DNA of 64,000 bases from Paenibacillus foliorum (GTDB lineage Bacteria > Bacillota > Bacilli > Paenibacillales > NBRC-103111), in contig NZ_WHOD01000109.1 in assembly GCF_013141765.1 (NCBI RefSeq), positions 1 through 64,000 of the forward strand, in the 5' to 3' direction. Shown one piece after another: positions 16,446-24,748 of this stretch; the stretch's first letter is position 1; every line of letters begins with the position of its first letter. Under the pieces are notes generated by a model, which was given only the letters and a program-made list of their open reading frames with translations, ran no database searches and was not told the origin of the DNA. A program made the translations under genes and the position numbers.

Positions 16446-18437
16446 ATGAGCCATCTCATCTGGACCCCAGCTTTTTTTGAGCATATTCGAACTAAAAAAA
16501 AGCAATACGACTGGGCCGCTGAAGCTTTCCGGCGATTTCGGGAACCGAACAATGAATTTATCAACAATGTGCCGGCCGACATCTCTCTCATGGGCGGAGG
16601 CTGGAGCCATAATTACAACTGTCCTCATGATGGCGCAAGGCTTGTGCTTCAGGACAGGCATCATCATCAATGCCCTTCCTGCGGCACGGTTTGGAGCGGC
16701 TCCCCTTGGGACGAAGTGGCCATTGCCAACGAGCACTGGTTCAACAGCATCCGCTGCCGTGATGCTGCCGTATTATTCGGAATCGAGGGTGATCCTGCTT
16801 GGGCAGATACCGCTCGTCATATATTGCTTCACTATGCACATCATTACGACCAATATCCTCTTCACGATAAACTTGGCGGCACAGATATTTCATCGGGGAA
16901 AGTACAGTGCCAGACTTTATCCGAAGCCAGCTGGCTAGCCCCAATTGCTCAAGCCTTTGCCATACTCAAACTCAATGATGGACTTAACTCCAAGGAACAG
17001 GATGAGATTGAATCCAGACTACTCCGTCCGGCTCTTCAAGTAATAGCCAATAATCCTAAGAAAAAGTCCAATTGGCAGACCTATCATAACGCGGCCAAGG
17101 CTCTCGTTGCGGCTGCGCTGGAAGACAGCGCTCTTATGGACGAAGTGATAGACGATCCTGAGAACGGATTCCTGTTTCAAATGGAAAACAGCTTGGCCGA
17201 TGATGGATTTTGGTACGAGGGATCATGGGGATATCATTTCTACACCTTGGAAGCACAGGTGATGATTGCTCTTGCCGGACTTTCTTTTGGGATGAAGCTT
17301 TATGAGCATCCCCGGTTCCAAATGATGTTTCAGGTTCCGCTTGATTGCATGTTTCCCGATGGCACTTTGCCTGCTGTTCATGATTCGGGAGAGGTCCAGC
17401 TGGAACGATATACTCATCTCTACGAATTCTCCCTCGTTCATTTCGGCATTGGTAAACGACTGGTATTGAATAGTAAGCGGAACAATTTGTACAGCCTTCT
17501 CTTCGGAGAACCCATTGAAGAAGACTTGAAGAAACTAACGAAGCATACACTGGAGTTTGTAGACTTGAAACGTTCAGGCATGATCTTCTCTAGCTGGCAA
17601 ACATCTTCCAAAGAACATAGTCAAATGGCGATGATCGATTATGGCGAGCATGGCGGTGAGCACGGCCATCAAGATAAGCTCAATATACTGTTTTATGCTA
17701 ATGGACATCCTTGGTTGACTGATGCAGGAACGATGCCCTATGGCAATCCGATGCACTTTGGTTATTTCAAACATACGGCAGCGCATAATACGGTAACCAT
17801 AGGCACCAGATCCCAGGCAAGCACAGAAGGAACGTTACGAAATACACGGGTTGAAGGAACTGTTTTAATGGAATCGAATGCTGATGTGGAGGGTACCTAT
17901 CCAGGAGTATTCATGCAGCGTAAAATAGTAATGGCTGACTCGCTGCTCTTCGATGTATTTCATGTCCGGTGTGCTCAGCCCGAGGATCTGGATTGGATTG
18001 TACATACACAAGGAATGCCGCTCATTGATCAGAACGGTATAAGTGTTGCCCGTCAATTAGAAAGTGGCAGCTTAGGCTCTCTGGACGGTTACAATTACTT
18101 TAAGGACATTCAGCTTCTTGATTTATCCGGTTCCCTGAACGTAATGCAATGGCAATGGGATCGTGAAGCCCAAGCATCCGACAGGCTTGCCCTACACCTG
18201 CTCGATCCTGTAGAAGGTGAAGAAATTTTTCTGGCTGAATCTCCAGCTTTGTCGAATGTGAAAAGGAGAAGCACTTTGATTCGCCGCCGCAAGCAGGTTA
18301 CCGAAACGACGTTCGTAAGTATATTTCATGCTTACCGTGAAGGAGAACCTGTCCTTCATTTGGAGAAAATGAAGGAGCCCGGCTGGTCCTTGCAGCTCCC
18401 CAATGGGAACACTCTCCGTTTATCGACGACATTGTAA
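16446..18437 (+). CDS. Heparinase II/III-family protein (polysaccharide lyase-like)
   Basis: 663 residues. The N-terminal half (about 80-330) is an alpha/alpha-toroid typical of heparinase II/III and alginate-lyase-type enzymes. The C-terminal half (about 385-610) is the heparinase II/III-like beta-sandwich, with DYGEHGGEHGHQDKLNILFYANGHPWLTDAGT and the HNTVTIG segment. No signal peptide is visible, so it acts inside the cell, presumably on imported oligosaccharides. Near the N-terminus a CPHDG...CPSCG pattern (about 59-79) looks like a small zinc-binding knuckle. AAGGAG lies 11 nt before the ATG. It is divergent from the MarR gene, and a terminator follows. Substrate unknown; uronic-acid-containing glycans are typical. 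Confidence 0.85.
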   Translation: MSHLIWTPAFFEHIRTKKKQYDWAAEAFRRFREPNNEFINNVPADISLMGGGWSHNYNCPHDGARLVLQDRHHHQCPSCGTVWSGSPWDEVAIANEHWFNSIRCRDAAVLFGIEGDPAWADTARHILLHYAHHYDQYPLHDKLGGTDISSGKVQCQTLSEASWLAPIAQAFAILKLNDGLNSKEQDEIESRLLRPALQVIANNPKKKSNWQTYHNAAKALVAAALEDSALMDEVIDDPENGFLFQMENSLADDGFWYEGSWGYHFYTLEAQVMIALAGLSFGMKLYEHPRFQMMFQVPLDCMFPDGTLPAVHDSGEVQLERYTHLYEFSLVHFGIGKRLVLNSKRNNLYSLLFGEPIEEDLKKLTKHTLEFVDLKRSGMIFSSWQTSSKEHSQMAMIDYGEHGGEHGHQDKLNILFYANGHPWLTDAGTMPYGNPMHFGYFKHTAAHNTVTIGTRSQASTEGTLRNTRVEGTVLMESNADVEGTYPGVFMQRKIVMADSLLFDVFHVRCAQPEDLDWIVHTQGMPLIDQNGISVARQLESGSLGSLDGYNYFKDIQLLDLSGSLNVMQWQWDREAQASDRLALHLLDPVEGEEIFLAESPALSNVKRRSTLIRRRKQVTETTFVSIFHAYREGEPVLHLEKMKEPGWSLQLPNGNTLRLSTTL

Positions 18438-18471
18438 AGAAGCAAGCCCTATTGTTGGGCTTGCTTCTTTT
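18438..18471. terminator. Terminator between convergent genes
   Basis: Stem AGAAGCAAGCCC/GGGCTTGCTTCT with a 7-nt loop, followed by TTTT on the plus strand. On the minus strand it ends CTTCTTT, so it may also serve the aminotransferase gene. Confidence 0.85.
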
Positions 18472-18494
18472 ATTGATGAGAATTTATGATTCCG

Positions 18495-19790
18495 CTATCC
18501 CTTATCTGCTAGAAGCTTCCGGATGCTGACCAATTGCACACAGAGGCATAAAATTTCAATCGCTGTTTTCAGCTCGGCTGGAGTGGGAAACGTAGGAGCT
18601 ATCCGAATATTCCGGTTCCGCGGGTCTTTGCCGTAAGGGAATGTAGCTCCTGCCTTGGTCAAGGTGACGCCAGCTTCGGATGCCATGGATACAACCTCCC
18701 GAGCACAACCGTCTAATGTGTTTAAGCTAATGAAATACCCACCGTTCGGCTTGTTCCATTCGGCAATCTGCCTCCCGGATAAACCAGCTTCGAGTATGCT
18801 AAATACCGTATCAAATTTCGGTTTAATGATCGCTGCATGTTTTTCCATATGGGCTTTAATATGATCGGTATCCTTAAAGAATCGAACATGGCGAAGCTGG
18901 TTGATCTTATCCGGTCCGATAGACTGAACAGCGAGCTGCTTGCGGAAATAATTCAAGTTGTTTTCACTGCCTGCCATCACAGAGATTCCGGAACCGGAAA
19001 AGCTAATCTTCGACGTTGAGCTGAATATGAGCACACGGTCCGGGTTTCCTGCCGCTTTACAGGCGGCTAACATATTTTTCAAGCGATCGGGATTATCTGT
19101 TAAATGGTGCACCGTATAAGCATCATCCCAAAAAATGGTGAAATCCTCCGCTTTGGTTTCCATGGAAGCTAGCCGGTCCACAACCTCATCCGAATACGTA
19201 ATACCGTCAGGGTTGCTATATTTAGGTACGCACCATATTCCTCTGACACCAGCATCTTCCCTGACAAACCTCTCAACCTGATCCATATTCGGTCCGTCCG
19301 GCAGCATTTCCACAGGTATCATCTCAATACCGAACAGCTCGCATATAGCAAAATGCCTATCGTAACCAGGACTTGGGCACAGAAATTTGACCACGGGCAG
19401 CTTGCCCCAAGGAGCCTTACTGCTATATAGGCCGTGAACCATTGCTCTGGAAATAGTGTCATGCATGAGAGCTAAGCTTGAATTGCCTCCGATAATAATC
19501 TCATTCATACTAACCTCAAGTATCTTCGCGAACAGCTCCTTCGCCTCGGCGATTCCGTCAAGCCCTCCATAGTTGCGGCTATCCGATCCATCCTTAGTTT
19601 TCAAGCTGTCATTGGAGCCAATTGCATCCAGCATTCCTAGAGAAAGATCAAGCTGCTCCGAACAAGGCTTGCCTCTGGACATGTCCAAGCTCAGCTTCCG
19701 GTTCTTATACTCGTCGAATCTCCCCTGCAATTCCAAATAAAGTCCGTTTAATTCGGCAGAGCTTAAAGCACTGTAATTAATGGCACCCAT
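18495..19790 (-). CDS. PLP-dependent aminotransferase (actinobacterial-type aspartate aminotransferase family)
   Basis: 431 residues, fold type I. It begins with the LSLDMSRGKPCSEQLDLS motif and has RNYGGLDGIAEAKELFA (substrate and cofactor loop), GGNSSLALMHDT, the PKYSNPDG turn, DDAYTVHHL (the Asp that holds the pyridine N) and the Schiff-base Lys in FSSTSKISFSGSGIS (about 270). This is the DUF-type PF12897 aspartate aminotransferase group rather than classic AspC. ATG 19790 has GGGAGG 8 nt upstream; an ATG 24 nt earlier has none. It is followed upstream on the same strand by an Ldh_2 dehydrogenase (90 nt gap). The pair could interconvert amino and keto/hydroxy acids, which is inference. Confidence 0.88.
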   Translation of the reverse strand: MGAINYSALSSAELNGLYLELQGRFDEYKNRKLSLDMSRGKPCSEQLDLSLGMLDAIGSNDSLKTKDGSDSRNYGGLDGIAEAKELFAKILEVSMNEIIIGGNSSLALMHDTISRAMVHGLYSSKAPWGKLPVVKFLCPSPGYDRHFAICELFGIEMIPVEMLPDGPNMDQVERFVREDAGVRGIWCVPKYSNPDGITYSDEVVDRLASMETKAEDFTIFWDDAYTVHHLTDNPDRLKNMLAACKAAGNPDRVLIFSSTSKISFSGSGISVMAGSENNLNYFRKQLAVQSIGPDKINQLRHVRFFKDTDHIKAHMEKHAAIIKPKFDTVFSILEAGLSGRQIAEWNKPNGGYFISLNTLDGCAREVVSMASEAGVTLTKAGATFPYGKDPRNRNIRIAPTFPTPAELKTAIEILCLCVQLVSIRKLLADKG

Positions 19791-19880
19791 CCGGTCAGCC
19801 TCCCATATACTCATAAAAAAATTTTATTAACTGTACAATAACATTTATCACCAATAATTTCATCAATAAAATAAGCTACT

Positions 19881-20954
19881 TTAATTTACCCAAATGCTGT
19901 CCATAGACAGCTCCAGCTCCCCGCACATCTCGCGGAGATCCTTTACTACATTCTCCTTCAGAGGAATGCCGTTCGCACTTCTCTCCCGATAAGTTACATT
20001 TTCTTTCTCACCCGGATACTTCATGCTATCCGCACCCTCTACAGTAGGGGCTGCATGCAGCTTCCCGATCATTTCATCCATTAGCTGTCCAAACCCGCCA
20101 CCCGTAGGGAAAGCATCGATTCTCAAGGCACAGAAGGCATGACTTTCCGCGCCTTTTCTACGGAACATACTACCTCCATCTCCTGATAGGAGACCGGTTA
20201 AAATATCCGCAACCAGCAGCAAACCAAAGCCCTTATGTACACCATGCGAAGCCGTGCTGCCTAATGGAAGAACCGCTCCTTTTTCCGCAAAATAAACGTT
20301 GGGATCTGTAATAGGCCGTCCTTCCGAATCTACAGCCCAGCCTTCCGGCATACTCTTGCCCTCCCATTGGAGCATATGCAGCTTGTTAGCTATAGCCATG
20401 GTTGGCGCCATATCCAGAACAAAAGGTCCGTGCTTATCCCCTGGCGCTGCGAAGGCTATTACATTGTTGCCAATCATTCGCTCCTTGCCGCCAGGCCCTG
20501 CTACCGTGGATCCTCCTGTGGAAAAAAGAATGCCGATCATATTCTCCCGTGCTGCCATTAATGTATAATAGGCTCCGGCACCGCAGTGATTGCTGTTATA
20601 TACAGTTGTCCACCCCGTACCCATTTCTTTCGCCATTCTTATCGTTTCACTCATCGCCTTATGACTGATGACAAACCCAAGACCGTTATCACCATCAACG
20701 GATGCTGTAGTAGGGCTGCCCGGAACTATTTTAATCTCCGGCTTGTTATTGATCCGACCGGTTTGAATGCCTTTAATGTAATAACTATACAAATTGATGA
20801 CGCCATGTGAATCAATTCCACGCAGGTCAGCATCGACTAATATGTTTGCAGTCAAATCTGCCTCCGCCCGGGATACCCCTACTTTTTGAAGCGCCAGCGA
20901 AACTAGCTGCTCCAGCTTTTGAGGATTAGCTTTTTGCTGTGCATTATTCATCAT
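19881..20954 (-). CDS. Ldh_2-family malate/L-lactate (ureidoglycolate-type) dehydrogenase
   Basis: 357 residues of the NADPH-dependent MDH2/LDH2 oxidoreductase family, unrelated to classical Rossmann MDH. The family marker DADLRGIDSHGVINL, with the catalytic His in DSHG, is at about 50. GPGGKERMIGNNVIAFAAP and the SHGVHKGFGLLLVADILTGLLSG cofactor region follow. Members reduce 2-oxoacids such as oxaloacetate, ureidoglycolate or sulfolactate. GGGGG lies upstream of two consecutive ATGs. It precedes the aminotransferase on the same strand. The substrate is not determinable from sequence. Confidence 0.9.
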   Translation of the reverse strand: MMNNAQQKANPQKLEQLVSLALQKVGVSRAEADLTANILVDADLRGIDSHGVINLYSYYIKGIQTGRINNKPEIKIVPGSPTTASVDGDNGLGFVISHKAMSETIRMAKEMGTGWTTVYNSNHCGAGAYYTLMAARENMIGILFSTGGSTVAGPGGKERMIGNNVIAFAAPGDKHGPFVLDMAPTMAIANKLHMLQWEGKSMPEGWAVDSEGRPITDPNVYFAEKGAVLPLGSTASHGVHKGFGLLLVADILTGLLSGDGGSMFRRKGAESHAFCALRIDAFPTGGGFGQLMDEMIGKLHAAPTVEGADSMKYPGEKENVTYRERSANGIPLKENVVKDLREMCGELELSMDSIWVN

Positions 20955-21835
20955 TCATTATCCCCCTATTTAATATTTAGGATTGCATTCGTTTGTACTC
21001 GCCCAGCTCCTTTGACAACTTCCGTTCCGGAAGCCGACAAACCTTGAAGCTGCACCACTACAATAGAACGTAATGGTTGTCCGTCTGCTTATCGAGTTCT
21101 TTAAGCTTATTACAAATCTAATCATCGTCTAAAGCACAAAAATACCTCAGGACCATTGAATGAAAAATCCTTTCCAAAGCTGCAGAATCAAGCCATACAG
21201 CCGCATCTTCAGTATACTAGGCTCATCTGTGAATTTCATCCATTGCTGTCTTGATTATCACCATTTCGTCCGTTTCTTGTAGCGGGGTCTCACTAGCAGC
21301 AACTGACTTTTGAAACAATTAGACCAACCCTTGGATTGACCCATACGCCTTGCTTCATGCAAGCTTGGATAAAACGAGGCTATAATAAGGGCTCAACCTC
21401 AAAATCAGCGTTTGCCCCACCTCCGATCATCAGCTTGCACAATATCCTGCAAACATGCAGTTTCTTTTTCACCAAAATTTGCTGTTGAGAGGAAATAACT
21501 GCGAAAGTACAGCAATGTTCTTGAAAATGCTCCGGTTTCAGCTGAGAATGAAAAAAGAGATGCACATTTGCATGAATTCACGAAGACTCCCGATAAAACG
21601 GCCAAAGGCTGTATAGATGCAGGTTTTGGGGAGGCAATGGATTCGAATATTGTCTTGTGTACTGTTATTGCCATTCGTAAGGTCTTGTCAAGCGCAGAGC
21701 TGGGTATGGAGCCGAAAATCGAATGAATTCGTCAAGCGCTAAGTTCGTTTTAATATATAATAAGATAGTTAATGCTCCTATAATCATTTCAAACTACATC
21801 GTGTAGTTCGTAGATTCAGGAACTAATCTATCAAA
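20955..21835. other. Gene-poor, apparently decayed region
   Basis: Almost 900 bases without an intact gene. Short open stretches are interrupted by stops in every frame. One plus-strand stretch (21499-21726) resembles the tail of a sugar oxidoreductase. On the minus strand around 21250-21370, two adjacent frames give short peptides (GVWVNPRVGLIVSKV and ETDEMVIIKTAMDEIH) that look like one reading frame split by a frameshift. I infer gene loss here, not a regulatory region. Confidence 0.5.
21499..21726 (+). pseudogene. Probable C-terminal remnant of a Gfo/Idh/MocA oxidoreductase
   Basis: A 75-residue stretch open after a TAA at 21496-21498, with no start codon or ribosome site of its own. It ends in GFGEAMDSNIVLCTVIAIRKVLSSAELGMEPKIE. 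That matches the usual end of Gfo/Idh/MocA proteins: an EAM..N...L.AI..SAE.G..V.I pattern following a C-terminal helix, here disturbed by a small insertion. No N-terminal Rossmann part is nearby. Recognition is by eye only. Confidence 0.4.
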
Positions 21836-21937
21836 AAAAAGGCCGACTGCAATGAACTTGTAACCGGGGAAGACGTGCACTTTTTTATAAAGTGTCTACC
21901 TTTCGGGTTACCGTGTACATTGACAGTCGGCCTCTTT
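21836..21937 (-). terminator. Large composite hairpin; likely terminator of the Dabb gene
   Basis: Outer arms GGCCGACTG...CAGTCGGCC are extended by AATG/CATT. A second stem (GTAACC/GGTTAC) and an apical hairpin (CACTTT/AAAGTG) lie inside. Read on the minus strand, the outer stem ends in eight T, 20 nt after the stop at 21954. The nested 70-nt insert is much longer than a normal terminator loop, which suggests an inserted or mobile palindromic unit. Confidence 0.65.
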
Positions 21938-21953
21938 CCATATTCGATTCAGA

Positions 21954-22247
21954 TTAGATCTCTATATCAACCACGATACTATCCAATCTGCCAACTTCCC
22001 TAATAAAAGCTCCCACAGCCTGATGCTGAGGATTCGGGCCATATGCAGCAAGCGCTGCTCTATCTTCGAAACGTACGGATAAAATCACTTGGTAGCCTTG
22101 ATTTTTGTCTGAGAAATTAAGTCCCGCTTGAAGGTCAACAATTCCTGTCAGGTGGCTTCTTATTGCTTTGAATCGATCCACTACTTCCTGCAACTGCTCT
22201 GGCGTTGTAGTATCACTGAATTTTACAAGTACGATATGATCAATCAT
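21954..22247 (-). CDS. Dabb-family stress-responsive alpha/beta-barrel protein
   Basis: 97-residue ferredoxin-like dimeric barrel of the Dabb family. Family features are the start MIDHIVLVKFSDTTTPEQLQEVV, the central GLNFSDKNQGYQVILSVRFEDRAALAAYGPNPQHQAV (the His-containing end of helix 2) and a closing beta strand VVDIEI. Members are small cytoplasmic proteins of mixed or unknown function; some are enzymes in polyketide or terpenoid cyclisation and others are stress-induced. AGAGGA lies before the ATG. It is followed on the same strand upstream by fructokinase (60 nt gap), so they may be cotranscribed. Confidence 0.88.
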   Translation of the reverse strand: MIDHIVLVKFSDTTTPEQLQEVVDRFKAIRSHLTGIVDLQAGLNFSDKNQGYQVILSVRFEDRAALAAYGPNPQHQAVGAFIREVGRLDSIVVDIEI

Positions 22248-22306
22248 GGTGTGTCCTCTTTTCCTAATTTAGAAATTATTTTTATGTCATTCTGCCTTGC
22301 TATAGC

Positions 22307-23182
22307 TTACTGTTGCAGCTCCCGCTTTGCAAGCACCAATGCACCGCTAAGTCCTGCATTATCTCCGAGACCCGGAGGCACGATGTAATCATCTATTGCC
22401 TCAGCCAGCTCCCGCTTCTGTACATAGCCATTCAACATTTGCGCTACATTATTGCGAATCAAAGGGAACAGCTGCTTTTGCTTCATAACGCCGCCACCCA
22501 ATATAATTTTTTCAGGAGAAAGAATATAGATAAAATTTGTAACCGCTTGAGCCAAATAATAAGCCTCTATCTCCCACACTTTATCGTTCTGTTCAAGCTC
22601 ATGCCCTTTTTTCCCCCATCGCATTTCGATAGCCGGGCCTGCAGCCATTCCTTCCAAGCAATCATGATGATAAGGACATTTGCCTTCAAAAGGGTCCTCA
22701 GGATGCCGTTTAATCAAAGCATGCCCCATCTCCGGATGGAGCAAACCATGCAGCAGCTTTCCTTCTACAATAGCTCCGGCTCCAATTCCGGTTCCAATTG
22801 TTACATACACACAGCTGGATAGGCCACGGGCTGCTCCCCACTCGACTTCTCCCAAAGCCGCTGCATTCACGTCTGTATCAAATCCTATTGGAACATTCAC
22901 ATGCTTTTGAAGTTCACCTAGAACAGGGTATTGATTCCAGTAAGGTTTGGGAGTTGTAGTAATATAACCGTATGTACTGCTGGATTTGTTCAAATCTACC
23001 GGACCGAAAGAGCCGATACCTATCGCCTCAACGTCCTTTTCCTTAAAATACTGAATCACCTGTCCCATCGTTTCCTCAGGTGTTGTTGTCGGAAAACTTA
23101 TCCGATCCGTAATTTCGCCATGCTCATTGCCGATACCGCAGACGAATTTCGTTCCTCCTGCTTCAATAGCTCCTAGCTTCAT
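22307..23182 (-). CDS. scrK: Fructokinase, ROK family (GmuE/ScrK type)
   Basis: 291-residue sugar kinase that phosphorylates fructose (or a closely related hexose) with ATP. It starts KLGAIEAGGTKFVCGIG (phosphate loop). The catalytic Asp is in GFDTDVNAAALGE, the ATP loop is VTIGTGIGAGAIV, and the ROK zinc site is HPEMGHALIKRHPEDPFEGKC followed by YHHDCLEG. The overall pattern closely follows B. subtilis GmuE. The ATG at 23182 is preferred because GGAAGG lies upstream and the ROK fold starts there; a frame open to 23218 only adds a poor leader. There is no PTS or sucrose gene nearby. Confidence 0.9.
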   Translation of the reverse strand: MKLGAIEAGGTKFVCGIGNEHGEITDRISFPTTTPEETMGQVIQYFKEKDVEAIGIGSFGPVDLNKSSSTYGYITTTPKPYWNQYPVLGELQKHVNVPIGFDTDVNAAALGEVEWGAARGLSSCVYVTIGTGIGAGAIVEGKLLHGLLHPEMGHALIKRHPEDPFEGKCPYHHDCLEGMAAGPAIEMRWGKKGHELEQNDKVWEIEAYYLAQAVTNFIYILSPEKIILGGGVMKQKQLFPLIRNNVAQMLNGYVQKRELAEAIDDYIVPPGLGDNAGLSGALVLAKRELQQ

Positions 23183-23318
23183 TAAGAAGTACCCGCCTTC
23201 CCATAACAATAAATCCAACTTGGCTTATTAAAAAGATAGCGCATTTGGTCTCATATATTTTAGCATAAATCATATTAATTGGAGCGGCAAATTTCAAAGA
23301 AGGAGCTGCCTCTCCTTA

Positions 23319-24218
23319 TCACACCATATCAAGCGGCATTTTTCTTGACGGTTTCGCATATTCAGCATCCAAGCTTCGGATATCCTCTTCGGATAAATCA
23401 ATAAAGATAGCTTGAGCATTATCAACCACATGCTCTTCAGACGATGCTTTTGGTATCGCAATAACATCTCCCTCGTGGGTACACCAAGCCAATAGCAGCT
23501 GATACGGAGTGACGTTATACTTATTAGCAATATTTTGGAGTGCTTTATTTTCAACAAGCCCTCTTCTTAATGAACCGGCTTGAGCTAGGGGGCAATAAGC
23601 CATTATCGGCATTCTATGCTCTCTTAGTAAAGGCAGCAAATCATACTCGATCCCCCGTGAGGCAAGATGATATAGCACTTGATCAGTTACACACCGAGCA
23701 CCTTTATCATATCTAAGCAGCTCCTTCATATCGGCGGTGTCGAGGTTGGATACACCCCATCTTGCAATTTTCCCCTCTTGAACTAATTTCTCCATTCCTT
23801 CGATGGTCTCACTTAGCGGGACGTTTCCTCTCCAATGCAGCAGGTACAGATCCAAACGATCTGTCCGCAACCGCCTCAAGCTCGCTTCACAGCTTGTGGC
23901 AATGCGGGTTAAGCCTGCGTTATGAGGATATACCTTGGATACAATAAATACTTCATCTCTGATTCCTTTAATTGCTTCTCCGACCAATTGCTCCGAATTA
24001 CCTTCACCATACATTTCAGCGGTATCGATTAAATTCATCCCAAGCTCCACACCTAATCTTAATGTACGGATCTCTTCATCCCTTTTAGAAGGATCATCGC
24101 CGATGTTCCAAGTGCCTTGACCCAATCTTGGCAATGGAGTTCCGTCAGCAAGTAATACAGGTTGCTTAGAGATCGCACTTCGTATTTGCTCAATCTCATA
24201 TCTATTGATTATTGCCAT
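23319..24218 (-). CDS. Aldo/keto reductase
   Basis: 299-residue NADPH-dependent TIM-barrel reductase. The catalytic tetrad is readable: Asp in NLIDTAEMYGEG, Tyr in the same motif, Lys in FIVSKVYPHN and His in LYLLHWRG. The cofactor end shows AIPKASSEEHV. It reduces aldehydes or ketones, including sugar and 2-keto intermediates. GGAAGGAG lies 9 nt before the ATG. It is alone on the minus strand between fructokinase and a divergent ferredoxin gene. The substrate is unknown. Confidence 0.92.
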   Translation of the reverse strand: MAIINRYEIEQIRSAISKQPVLLADGTPLPRLGQGTWNIGDDPSKRDEEIRTLRLGVELGMNLIDTAEMYGEGNSEQLVGEAIKGIRDEVFIVSKVYPHNAGLTRIATSCEASLRRLRTDRLDLYLLHWRGNVPLSETIEGMEKLVQEGKIARWGVSNLDTADMKELLRYDKGARCVTDQVLYHLASRGIEYDLLPLLREHRMPIMAYCPLAQAGSLRRGLVENKALQNIANKYNVTPYQLLLAWCTHEGDVIAIPKASSEEHVVDNAQAIFIDLSEEDIRSLDAEYAKPSRKMPLDMV

Positions 24219-24370
24219 ATTCCCGCACTCCTTCCATATTAAAAAGCATTGACTCTATTATAACCGTTTCTTCAGACATCTTCCCTGTAATTGGAGAATT
24301 CAGCCATTAAACAGATAACCATAGTTTGCTATAATACAGATATCTCAAACATATAGGAGACAATGACTAA

Positions 24371-24673
24371 GTGAATACCATAACGATCCAAGCGGTTCAT
24401 AACAGCGATAAAATGTTCACTGTCGTATACCAGCCGGGAATGACAGTCCTGCAAATAGTAAATGAATCATTCACCGAGCCGAAAAAAGAGGGAATTCCAT
24501 TTCTTTGCACTAAGGGAGCTTGCCGCAGCTGTACGATCAAAATTGTGGAGAATGCCGAACTTCTGGCAGAGCCGACTAAAAATGAGCAAAGAGCTCTAGC
24601 TGTCGGTCGTACAGCGATGTCCTTAGGGTACCGTTTGGCTTGTTTATGTTATTTTAAAAAGCTGGAGTTTTAG
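24371..24673 (+). CDS. Plant-type [2Fe-2S] ferredoxin
   Basis: 100-residue electron carrier. The cluster ligands are Cys46, Cys51 and Cys54 (CTKGACRSC, the C-x4-C-x2-C pattern) with a distal Cys91 or Cys93 (ACLCYF). The N-terminal beta-grasp half (VVYQPGMTVLQIV) is normal. The start is GTG at 24371, with AGGAGA 11 nt upstream and a TATAAT at 24330-24335. No oxygenase, reductase or Fe-S assembly gene is adjacent, so its redox partner must be elsewhere. Confidence 0.9.
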   Translation: MNTITIQAVHNSDKMFTVVYQPGMTVLQIVNESFTEPKKEGIPFLCTKGACRSCTIKIVENAELLAEPTKNEQRALAVGRTAMSLGYRLACLCYFKKLEF

Positions 24674-24716
24674 ACTAGGTGTAACACTCTCGTTTCATAG
24701 TAATCGCACAACAACA

Positions 24717-24742
24717 AAAACCGCCCTGATGGACGGTTTTGT
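24717..24742. terminator. Terminator between convergent genes
   Basis: Stem AAAACCG/CGGTTTT with an inner CC/GG pair and a TGAT loop. It lies between the ferredoxin gene and the end of the minus-strand catabolic operon, and T/A tracts on both sides suit both directions. Confidence 0.8.
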
Positions 24743-24748
24743 TACTGA

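Noticed and set aside
21405..21674. Minus-strand 89-codon open frame in the decayed region
   Set aside because: No ribosome site or family resemblance; the opposite strand carries the more protein-like tail, so this is probably its shadow.
22307..23182. ROK kinase considered as a transcriptional repressor
   Set aside because: There is no N-terminal winged helix, and the kinase Asp and phosphate loops are intact, so it is a kinase.
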